Source of the DNA: Hyphomicrobiales bacterium
GTDB lineage: Bacteria > Pseudomonadota > Alphaproteobacteria > Rhizobiales > Methyloligellaceae
Assembly (NCBI GenBank): GCA_021775575.1
Contig: JAJFHO010000109.1
Location: forward strand, 1-35,336
Length of the DNA: 35,336 nt
Reading direction: 5' to 3'
The notes beneath the pieces are model-generated. The model did not search any database. It was given only the letters and a program-made list of their open reading frames with translations, and was not told where the DNA came from. The number at the start of each line of letters is the position of its first letter. Position 1 is the first letter of the stretch. The position numbers and the translations under genes were made by a program. This document shows positions 18,347-25,123 of the stretch, one piece after another.

Positions 18347-18538
18347 ATGGCCAAACCGAAAGTCATCGTCACTCGCCGGCTGCCTCGCGCTGTAGAGGAG
18401 TCCCTGAGCGAGGCGTTCGATGTCACTTTCAACAATGCCGACCGGGTACTGAATACGGTTGAGCTGAAAGAAACGATCATGACTGCCGACGCCGTTTTGC
18501 CGGTTGTTTTGTCCTCTAACCGCAAGAAAACCCCATGA
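18347..18538 (+). pseudogene. Truncated hydroxypyruvate reductase/D-glycerate dehydrogenase remnant
   Basis: A 63-codon frame starts MAKPKVIVTRRLPRAVEESL, a typical N-terminus of the D-isomer-specific 2-hydroxyacid dehydrogenase family (GyaR/HprA type). It continues recognisably to about residue 50 (TADAVLPVV). It then switches to an unrelated SSNRKKTP and stops. The NAD-binding domain and the catalytic Arg/Glu/His are absent. No continuation exists in other frames, because the next gene begins at 18535 inside its stop codon (ATGA). A deletion that removed about 250 codons explains this. The retained short frame may survive because its translation feeds ribosomes into the next gene. Hydroxypyruvate reductase is the usual partner of serine–glyoxylate aminotransferase in the serine cycle. 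Confidence 0.75.
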
Positions 18539-19770
18539 CCATATTCCCGCCGCTTATCATCCCTGAAACCCTCGCTGCTGGTCCTGGACCGGGCAATACA
18601 GACCCCCGCGTTCTCGCCGCCTTTGCCAACTCCGGCATTGCCGATCACATGCAAATCGACGTGTTGCGCGGCATGCAAGAGATTAAACTGATGCTCCGGG
18701 AGATGTTCGGCACGAAGAACATTCATACCTACGGCATCGCCGGAACGGGCTTCAGCGGTCTCGACTGCATGTTGAGCGCCATACAGCCAGGCGACAGTGT
18801 CGTCGCCTTCACCAACGGTACGTTCAGCGGTATCGACTGCCAGACAATCCGTATGAAGGCGTCCGCGCCGGACGATCTCGCCGCCAATCCGCTGCAGCCA
18901 AACCCCGAAAATGTCACCGTGATTGAGGTTCCGCATGGAACCTCCGTGACCGGCGAGATGGTTTACGCAGCCCTTGGTGAACACAAGCCGATGTGGGCGT
19001 TCATGGCCCATTGGGAAACCGGCAGCGGCCGTATCAACGACCTCCAGGGCTTTAATGGCGCCTGCGAAAAACACGGGGCCATGGGCCTCGTCGACGCGGT
19101 ATCTAGTCTCGGAATTGCGGACTTCAACGCCGATGATTATCCGGCAGTGGTCGGCTGGGCCTCCTGCCCCCAGAAAGGCGTTCTGGGCCTGCCGCTGACG
19201 TACGCGCCCGTGAGTTTTTCCGACGCCTATATCGAAACCGTCGCCAAGCGCGGCTGTTACACCTACGTTAACCACCCTATTTTGAGCGCACGCCACTGGG
19301 GCATCGTCGACGGCAAGGACGTTGATGTACCGGCCTACCACCAGACTCACTCCTGTTATGCGATCGCGTCGTTCCATGAGGCCTTGCGCATAAGCTTGAC
19401 CCATGGGCGAGCCGAAAAAGCCGCCGACTATGCATTCCATGAGGGCGTTCTGCGCGAGGCCGTGACCGCCATGGGATGCAAAGTGAGCTCGAACATGACC
19501 AGTCTGGTGGTTCTAAATTTGCCGGACGCGCTTTCCGGCCGTGAAAAGGAACTGGTTCAGGGGTGCCGTGCGGAAGGGTTCGCCATTTGGCCGACGCTGT
19601 CGGAGCCCGTTCAGGTTCGTATCGGTATTCTCAATCAGCTATCGGAAGAATCCATCAAAGATATCGTAAGCCGTTTTGCTGACGCGATGTTGAATATGGG
19701 CGCGAACGATGTGGACAAGGACGCTATACTGAAACAAGTAAAAGCGCGCTTCGCCGCCACAAAGGCCTGA
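18535..19770 (+). CDS. Class V PLP-dependent aminotransferase (AGT/serine–glyoxylate type)
   Basis: The 411-residue product resembles the alanine/serine–glyoxylate aminotransferase family. It has an AAGPGPGNTDPRVLAAF start, a GIAGTGFSGLDCML cofactor-phosphate segment, Asp187 in VDAVSSLG for the pyridine nitrogen, the presumed Schiff-base Lys214 (ASCPQKG), and the C-terminal VRIGIL with the carboxylate-binding Arg. It is atypical: the family's usual GSQK is SCPQK, and the N-terminal element reads IADHM. It is not close to methylotroph SgaA. In this operon the likely substrate is glyoxylate released by malyl-CoA lyase, giving glycine from an amino donor such as serine or alanine. That is inference. 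No good ribosome-binding site precedes it, which fits coupling to the overlapping truncated frame. Confidence 0.8.
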   Translation: MTIFPPLIIPETLAAGPGPGNTDPRVLAAFANSGIADHMQIDVLRGMQEIKLMLREMFGTKNIHTYGIAGTGFSGLDCMLSAIQPGDSVVAFTNGTFSGIDCQTIRMKASAPDDLAANPLQPNPENVTVIEVPHGTSVTGEMVYAALGEHKPMWAFMAHWETGSGRINDLQGFNGACEKHGAMGLVDAVSSLGIADFNADDYPAVVGWASCPQKGVLGLPLTYAPVSFSDAYIETVAKRGCYTYVNHPILSARHWGIVDGKDVDVPAYHQTHSCYAIASFHEALRISLTHGRAEKAADYAFHEGVLREAVTAMGCKVSSNMTSLVVLNLPDALSGREKELVQGCRAEGFAIWPTLSEPVQVRIGILNQLSEESIKDIVSRFADAMLNMGANDVDKDAILKQVKARFAATKA

Positions 19771-19777
19771 GCCGCAC

Positions 19778-19900
19778 CGCCGGCAATAAGCCTTGTTCTG
19801 TTTCCCCAGAAGCCCGTCACATGGCCGGGCCGCCACCTGGGGATTGATGTCACGGTGCCTCTCGGGCATCGGAATAACCTCATCTTCGTATACCGCATTA
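19778..19900 (-). ncRNA. RNase P RNA-like 3' fragment
   Basis: Read on the minus strand, the stretch ends with ACAGAACAAGGCTTA (19787-19801). This fits the universal 3' conserved element of RNase P RNA, ACAGAA-N3-GGCTTA. Upstream come CGAGAGGCACCGTGAC and a CCCCAGGTGGCGGCC segment in the order and spacing of the corresponding parts of alphaproteobacterial rnpB. CCCCAG/CTGGGG and GCCCG/CGGGC can pair. The 5' two thirds, including the usual GGAAAGTCCGGGCTCC region, is missing, and IS110-like sequence lies there instead. A broken or duplicated rnpB fragment is the best reading; chance similarity is possible. Confidence 0.35.
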
Positions 19901-19954
19901 ACGGCATGCACCAACATTCAAACTGGACCAGTCAAAAGGGCCGCTTAGGGTCTT

Positions 19955-20370
19955 GGCTGTTCTCTAACTCGGGGGTTGGTTGTCAAGCTCTCCATGTTGT
20001 CCCTGCCGGGTTCACTGTTCTCTCCGCAGTAGGGTCTATGCCCTCTGCATGATGGCGTTGGAGGACGTTGGCGGATCAATGTGTGAAGCGCGGTTGCCTT
20101 GATGAAGGCTCGCAAAGCCAAGGTCGATCTCGCCGACGCCACCGTCCCGACAGGGACATCGCTTCGGCTATCGCGGAATTTTCGGAGGTTGATTGTTCTA
20201 CGCCGGCGTCTCCTTGCTTGACCAAATGAAGTCGGTTCCGTCACGCCACGTGCGATGCAGGATGACCGCCAGCTTCCGTGCCACGGCAATCTTGGCCTTC
20301 TTGAAGCCTGTGTGATGCCAGCGCCTGACAAACAGATTGTTAGCGGTGAATAGAGGAGGGTTTTGGCTCA
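19955..20370 (-). mobile_element. IS110-family insertion sequence remnant (3' part)
   Basis: On the minus strand about 50 codons survive of an IS110-type transposase C-terminus. The recognisable part is [21 protein letters not shown] followed by [12 protein letters not shown] and a stop at 20198-20200. Upstream the frame degenerates at about 20368, so the catalytic RuvC-like and Tnp-20 parts are lost. Downstream is a non-coding tail of about 240 bases that ends near an AGAGAACAGCC element, as in the 3' ends of IS110 elements I know. The copy cannot move by itself. The ends are approximate. Confidence 0.6.
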
Positions 20371-20444
20371 TCGCAACCCTTGAGGTGGACAGGCAGGTTG
20401 TTGCGAACCGGATTATTGGTTCCGGGTTTTCAAGGAGAAGGCCG

Positions 20445-20714
20445 ATGTCCAAGCAACGCAACTATTCCACTGAATTCAAGCGTCAGGTGGTTCTGGAGTA
20501 CCTGGCTGGCGAGACTCTCTATGGGCTCTCCAAACGCCATGACGACTCGGCTAACATCATCCGGCTGTTGATTGCCAGATACGAAACCGATGGCGAGCTC
20601 AATGGCGACACCACTACTACCAAGGGGCGCAAAACTGGGTTGTGCAAAACACGCAAGAATGACTGCTCCGCAACCTCGGCCCTTGCGAGAATTGACGTGA
20701 ATCGATTCGGCTAA
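20445..20714 (+). pseudogene. IS3-family transposase OrfA, degenerate
   Basis: The frame starts [20 protein letters not shown] and continues AGETLYGLSKRHDDSANIIRL. This is the helix-turn-helix N-terminus of IS3-family OrfA proteins, with AAGGAG before the ATG. After about 55 residues the homology stops (TTTTKGRKTGLC and on) because of a frameshift or rearrangement. No OrfB (DDE integrase) is found downstream. It is therefore a dead fragment, next to the IS110 remnant, marking a hot spot of insertion and decay behind the mtk operon. Confidence 0.7.
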
Positions 20715-21311
20715 ACAGGCAGACATCAACGGGGAACCCGAAGGTGAATTACGATCCCTGGCTGGAAGCGGGTTGCACGCTAGCTGAAGCGCGTGAGCGC
20801 ACAGGCGATCGCGGATTTCTGGACCGCTTGCGCTGCTGCCGAGCGGCTACCAATGATCATCAAGCCCGCACGAATGCCGCTGCACTCGAGCGCATGACTG
20901 CCTCCGCGTTTTGCTCACTCCTCGAACAGAAACGTCCGATCGCTTATGGTCGCAAGAACGATCCAAGTGCAACATCTGAGCTGATGCCTTGTGACCTTTG
21001 GCCGGGGCTGAGCGTCGATTGGCTAGCCTCGAGCGTTAGAGACGATGAACCGGGCGGCTCAGCATATGATGAGGTGTGCGTTTTTTCCTGTCGTGAAAGC
21101 CCCCTGATGCCGTTCTGATTTCTGTCGCATCGTTCACTCCTGAATGGTGACGATGAGCCAAAAACACTCCCTTGCGCAAATCCCTCAACCAGGTCCCATG
21201 GGCGCTGTCGTCGGACACGCTGGGCGGCAGGTCATGTCAAGGCGATTGGTTAGCGGCAAAACCGGCGGGCCGATTTGGCGCAGGTTGAGCCCGGCATTCC
21301 CCAAAAGGAAA
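20715..21311 (+). other. Gene-poor stretch after the IS remnants
   Basis: Several short frames are open here, the longest on the plus strand at 20744-21118, but none has recognisable homology. Composition is less GC-biased at third positions than in the flanking genes. The most likely content is decayed mobile or foreign DNA. No tRNA or other RNA gene was recognised. Confidence 0.35.
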
Positions 21312-21337
21312 CCGCCCGCCACTTGCGTGGCGGGCGG
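21312..21337 (-). terminator. Terminator of the beta-barrel OMP gene
   Basis: A perfect 11-bp stem, CCGCCCGCCAC (21312-21322) with GTGGCGGGCGG (21327-21337), encloses a 4-base loop. On the minus strand it is followed by TTTCCTTTTGG. It lies about 30 bases beyond the OMP stop codon. Confidence 0.85.
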
Positions 21338-21369
21338 CACTGCCAATCCCTGCTCTGATGGGAAAGACG

Positions 21370-22221
21370 CTATTTGAATGGCGGCGTGTAAGTTGGCTGC
21401 GCATAGGCGGCCTGCTGACAGCAGGAGTCGTGCCCCCAATTCCAGCGCAGACCAACCATAATGTCGTGGGAGTCGATGTCTTCGACAGTCATCGGTCCAG
21501 GACTTGTAACGGCTGGGTTGAAGCTGGTGAATGTGCCCGTGACACCGTCGCCCATATTGACGTAGCGATAACCGACATCGAGCGTCAGATCCTGCGTTAC
21601 CTCATAGGCCAGTCCGGCGTGCAGCGCCCAGGCAAAATTCCACTCGCTGCCATCGCGCGCCCAATGGATCGCGCCGGCGATCTGGTTGATATCCTGGAAA
21701 TTGTCCAGATTGACGTTGGCGACGCCGATGCCGGCGCCGACATAAGGCGTAATGCCCCGGATTTCGCCGATGTCCCAATAAGCGTTGGCAAGGAACAGCC
21801 ATTCGGACTTGTGGCCCATATATTCGTTGGTGCACGTGCCTGTGCCGAGCCCGCATCCGGTGAAATAGTCGAGGCCCTTGAAATTCGACCTTGCGCGATA
21901 TTCACCGGTGGCGTCAAAGCGCAGCCAGTCATTATGCCGTATACCGACACCCAGGCCGACAAAAGGCGCACTGTCAAACTCGTGAGTGACAATCGTAAAC
22001 GCGCCGGGATTGCCGCTTATAATGTCGTTGTTGAAGCCCTCGGCTTGCTGGTTGCTGATTCCGAAGAACCCCTTCAGATACCAGTCTCCACCATAAACCG
22101 GAACCGGCACAGGCGCCGGAACCGCAATCGGCTCGGGAACCAGGTCAGCGGCATTCGCAGCGGCAAGGGGGCTTACAACAAGAGCCGACGCGAGGATCAT
22201 AGAAAATTTTATTTTTCCCAT
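21370..22221 (-). CDS. Outer-membrane beta-barrel protein (Omp25/RopB-like)
   Basis: The 283-residue product starts with a signal peptide (MGKIKFSMILASALVVSPLA, cleavage expected after ANA near 24). A short Pro/Val-rich linker follows (PEPIAVPAPVPVPVYGGDWYLKG as successive short units), then an eight-strand-type barrel. Barrel features include GDWYLKGFFGIS, ITPYVGAGIGVANVNLD, FAWALHAGLAYEVTQDLTLDVGYRY and HDIMVGLRWNWG. This is the layout of alphaproteobacterial Omp25/Omp31/RopB-like surface proteins. It ends not in Phe but in a short extension (PPFK) after two Cys. Two further Cys lie in a loop (TGCGLGTGTC). ATG 22221 has AAGGTGA before it. The AT-rich upstream region has three CtrA-type boxes, so cell-cycle control is plausible. 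Confidence 0.85.
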   Translation of the reverse strand: MGKIKFSMILASALVVSPLAAANAADLVPEPIAVPAPVPVPVYGGDWYLKGFFGISNQQAEGFNNDIISGNPGAFTIVTHEFDSAPFVGLGVGIRHNDWLRFDATGEYRARSNFKGLDYFTGCGLGTGTCTNEYMGHKSEWLFLANAYWDIGEIRGITPYVGAGIGVANVNLDNFQDINQIAGAIHWARDGSEWNFAWALHAGLAYEVTQDLTLDVGYRYVNMGDGVTGTFTSFNPAVTSPGPMTVEDIDSHDIMVGLRWNWGHDSCCQQAAYAQPTYTPPFK

Positions 22222-22314
22222 CTCAGTCACCTTTTCACTCAGGTCGAACACACGCGCCACGACCGGGCCCGATTCCTTCGAACTGTTTCATTTCGGGACT
22301 ATGGGATGATTTAT

Positions 22315-22406
22315 TTAATGTAAGATTAACCGTATCTATAAAGATGAATTAATTACTTATTAAATATTGTTAACAACAAGATAACGTCTAATTAAAAATA
22401 GATTAA
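22315..22406. promoter_or_regulatory. Array of CtrA-type boxes upstream of the OMP gene
   Basis: Three perfect matches to the CtrA consensus TTAA-N7-TTAA lie at 22315-22329, 22349-22363 and 22392-22406. A fourth near-match (TTAA-N7-ATAA) lies at 22370-22384. The block is strongly AT-rich against a GC-rich genome. It is about 95-185 bases upstream of the OMP start and just beyond the 3' end of glmM. CtrA is the master cell-cycle response regulator of many Alphaproteobacteria. Site identity comes from the consensus only. Confidence 0.6.
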
Positions 22407-22491
22407 CAGGAAAATATAGAGCAAAAAAGACTGATGGGCCGCAAGGAATACCCTGCGCCGGAAAGTGATAAAAATCCGCAGTATCAGATAA

Positions 22492-23838
22492 TCAGGCCGC
22501 TACGCTTCGCAAGACAGTGACGATGTCCTTGACGACGGTCCCGACGAGCTTCGCATCGTCGCCTTCCGCCATGACCCGGATTACCGATTCTGTGCCGGAC
22601 GGGCGGATCACAAGCCGGCCTTGCTTGCCGAGCTTGTCCTTGCTGTTGCTGATGACCTGCCGGACCGTCTCGTCGTCAAGCGGCTGGCCCTGCTTGTACC
22701 GGACATTTTTCAACACTTGCGGAAGCGGGTTGAATCGGTTGCAGATTTCACTCACCGGTTTGCCGCTCTGCACCACCACCGAGAGAATCTGCAGCGCGGC
22801 GACCAGCCCGTCGCCGGTGGTGGCGAAATCCGAAAGCACGATATGGCCGGATTGCTCGCCGCCGACATTGTAGCCGTGCTGGCGCATATACTCGACGACA
22901 TAGCGGTCGCCGACTGGCGTGCGGGCAAGCTTCAGGCCCAGCCCCTCCAGATAGCGTTCAAATCCCAGATTGGACATAACGGTCGCGACGACACCGCCTC
23001 CCGACAGCCGGCCCCGCTGCAGCCATGATTCGGCGACGACGGCCATCAGCTGGTCGCCGTCGATAACCTGCCCGGTTTCATCGGTGATCAAGACGCGGTC
23101 GGCATCGCCGTCGAGCGCAATACCGATGTCCGCACGCATCTCGCGGACTTTCTCACAGAGTATTTTGGGCGCGGTGGAGCCGCAATCCTTGTTGATATTG
23201 AAGCCATTGGGCTCAACGCCGAGCGTGATTACTTCCGCTCCCAGTTCCCACAGCGCCGCGGGCGCAACCTGATAGGCGGCGCCGTTGGCGCAATCGACAA
23301 CCACGCGCAGACCGTCGAAGCGGATATTGCGCGGCAAGGTGCGTTTGGCGAATTCGATATAGCGCTCCTGGGCGCTGTCGATCCGTTTGGCCCTGCCAAT
23401 ATCCGCCGGCGGCGCCAGCAACGGGGCTAAATCGCCATCGATCAGGGCCTCGATCTCAAGCTCTTTCTGGTCCGACAGCTTGTAGCCGTCAGGCCCGAAC
23501 AGCTTGATGCCATTGTCTTCATAGGGGTTGTGGGAGGCGGAAATCATAACGCCGAGATCGGCGCGGAGAGAACGCGTCAGCATCGCGACCGCCGGCGTCG
23601 GCATTGGCCCAAGCTGGAAGACATCCATGCCGGCGGCGGTGAAACCCGTCACAAGCGCCGACTCGATCATATATCCCGACAGCCGGGTATCCTTGCCGAT
23701 CACGACGCGGTGACGGTGGTCGCCATTGACGAAAATCTTGCCGGCGGCCATGCCGACCTTCATGGCGATTTCCGACGTCATGGGGCTGGAATTGGCCAGC
23801 CCTCGAATACCGTCCGTGCCGAAATACTTCCGCGACAT
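22492..23838 (-). CDS. glmM: Phosphoglucosamine mutase
   Basis: GlmM converts glucosamine-6-phosphate to glucosamine-1-phosphate for UDP-GlcNAc, hence peptidoglycan and LPS. The 448-residue product is full length. It starts [16 protein letters not shown], has the phosphoserine loop [17 protein letters not shown] with Ser102, the Mg2+ loop DGDADR (243-248), the sugar-specificity motif GGEQSGHI, and the phosphate-binding RPSGTES near the C-terminus. It follows ftsH and folP on the same strand, the order common in proteobacteria. A 109-base gap separates it from folP, so it may have its own promoter. Confidence 0.97.
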   Translation of the reverse strand: MSRKYFGTDGIRGLANSSPMTSEIAMKVGMAAGKIFVNGDHRHRVVIGKDTRLSGYMIESALVTGFTAAGMDVFQLGPMPTPAVAMLTRSLRADLGVMISASHNPYEDNGIKLFGPDGYKLSDQKELEIEALIDGDLAPLLAPPADIGRAKRIDSAQERYIEFAKRTLPRNIRFDGLRVVVDCANGAAYQVAPAALWELGAEVITLGVEPNGFNINKDCGSTAPKILCEKVREMRADIGIALDGDADRVLITDETGQVIDGDQLMAVVAESWLQRGRLSGGGVVATVMSNLGFERYLEGLGLKLARTPVGDRYVVEYMRQHGYNVGGEQSGHIVLSDFATTGDGLVAALQILSVVVQSGKPVSEICNRFNPLPQVLKNVRYKQGQPLDDETVRQVISNSKDKLGKQGRLVIRPSGTESVIRVMAEGDDAKLVGTVVKDIVTVLRSVAA

Positions 23839-23947
23839 TACAAAAAAACCCTGTTCAGAAAGAAAAAATGGTGAGCGGTGCTCCCCTCGCCCACGCCATT
23901 ATGCCCTCAGTCATACCCTAAAAAGTTTCAAAAAATGTAAGCGAAAG

Positions 23948-25021
23948 TTACACCGCGCCCTCCGGCGAACCGTTTATGGCGGCACGCCAGAGCGTTAACG
24001 CCCGCACGGTTTCCCCAACATCATGGACCCGGTGTATCTGCACACCCTGGGCAACGGCGCTCAATGCCGCCCCAATCGACCCGTATGCCCGCTTGCGAGG
24101 ATCGTCCTCCCCGGTCAGCGTGCCGATGAACCGTTTTCGGGAAACGCCGAGAAGGACGGGCGCCCCGAGGGAATGATACAAGGCGATTGACTCCAGCAAC
24201 GCAAGATTATGTTCCAGTGTTTTGCCAAAACCGATACCCGGATCCACGACAAGCCTTTCCCTGGCAATCCCGGCCGCTTCGCATATGGCGATCCGCGCGT
24301 CGAGAAAATCATACACCTCAAGCACGACATCTTCATATACGGGGCTATCCTGCATCGTTTTGGGGTCGCCGAGCGCATGCATCAAAATGACCGGCAACCC
24401 GCTGGCGGCGACCGTGTCGAGGCTGTCGGGGTCATGTGTCAGGGCCGATACGTCGTTTACAATGCCCGCGCCCATTTCGGCCGCCCGCCGCATGACCGCG
24501 CTCTTGCGGGTGTCGGCGGAAATGACCGCCTTCACGCCCTTCAGGCCCTGGATGACGGGAAGCGTGCGTTCAACCTCGCGCGCGGCATCGACGGGGTCGG
24601 AACCGGGGCGCGTGGACTCGCCTCCGATATCGAGAATGTCGGCGCCTTGCTTTACAAGCGCGGCGGCGTGCGCAATGGCAGCATCGGTTGCGTCATAAAG
24701 ACCGCCATCTGAGAAGCTGTCGGGCGTAACATTGACGATGCCCATGACGCGCGGCCGGTCGAGAGTGAGGCCTGCAAGCGGGGCACGCGGCGCGGTCATC
24801 AAGGCCAGCCGCCCGGCCGCGGCTCCTTCTTTCGACGCGGCCAGATCGGCAACGGAGACAATACGCCTCGCGGCCTTGCCCGGCGCCCCTTCGATAATTT
24901 CGATGAGCGAGAAGGCAACCGGCCCCCCGGCCAGTAGCGCGGCATAGCCCTGCCCGACCGCCGCCTTGGCAGCCGCGCCATACAGAAATCCAAGCGGCCG
25001 GAAATATAGTCCTTCGGACAT
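23948..25021 (-). CDS. folP: Dihydropteroate synthase with N-terminal extension
   Basis: FolP joins p-aminobenzoate to dihydropterin pyrophosphate, the sulfonamide-sensitive step of folate synthesis. The classical domain occupies about residues 90-350. Its motifs are GIVNVTPDSFSDGG (94-107), DIGGESTRPG (131-140), SADTRK, NDVSAL, DPGIGFGKTLEHN and GVSRKRFIG. About 88 residues precede it (MSEGLYFRPLGFLYGAAAKA and on), making the protein longer than the usual 270-280. Comparable extensions occur in other Alphaproteobacteria, and their role is unknown. The gene sits between ftsH and glmM, 102 bases after ftsH, with a terminator hairpin in the gap. Confidence 0.95.
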   Translation of the reverse strand: MSEGLYFRPLGFLYGAAAKAAVGQGYAALLAGGPVAFSLIEIIEGAPGKAARRIVSVADLAASKEGAAAGRLALMTAPRAPLAGLTLDRPRVMGIVNVTPDSFSDGGLYDATDAAIAHAAALVKQGADILDIGGESTRPGSDPVDAAREVERTLPVIQGLKGVKAVISADTRKSAVMRRAAEMGAGIVNDVSALTHDPDSLDTVAASGLPVILMHALGDPKTMQDSPVYEDVVLEVYDFLDARIAICEAAGIARERLVVDPGIGFGKTLEHNLALLESIALYHSLGAPVLLGVSRKRFIGTLTGEDDPRKRAYGSIGAALSAVAQGVQIHRVHDVGETVRALTLWRAAINGSPEGAV

Positions 25022-25070
25022 ATTCTTGACCTAGCTGCGCTATTCCAGCGACGTCCCGGCACAAAGAGAA

Positions 25071-25095
25071 GGGAGCGGCGCCCGGCACCGCTCCC
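25071..25095 (-). terminator. Terminator between ftsH and folP
   Basis: GGGAGCGG (25071-25078) pairs perfectly with CCGCTCCC (25088-25095) around a 9-base loop. On the minus strand it is followed by TTCTCTTTGTG. It lies 28 bases beyond the ftsH stop and 50 bases before the folP start, so folP transcription probably relies on partial read-through or its own promoter. Confidence 0.7.
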
Positions 25096-25123
25096 GTTAT
25101 CTCATGCCGGAGTTCAAACAGTG

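Noticed and set aside
19639-19917. Minus-strand short frames overlapping the end of the aminotransferase gene
   Set aside because: They overlap a real gene and the rnpB-like sequence; the peptide has no protein family I recognise.
20744-21118. Possible 124-codon gene
   Set aside because: GTG start, no ribosome-binding site of note, no homology, and located in a decayed IS region.
22315-22406. Chromosome replication origin at the CtrA-box array
   Set aside because: No DnaA-box cluster was recognised and no typical origin genes (hemE, parAB, dnaA, gidA) are nearby; CtrA boxes alone are not enough.
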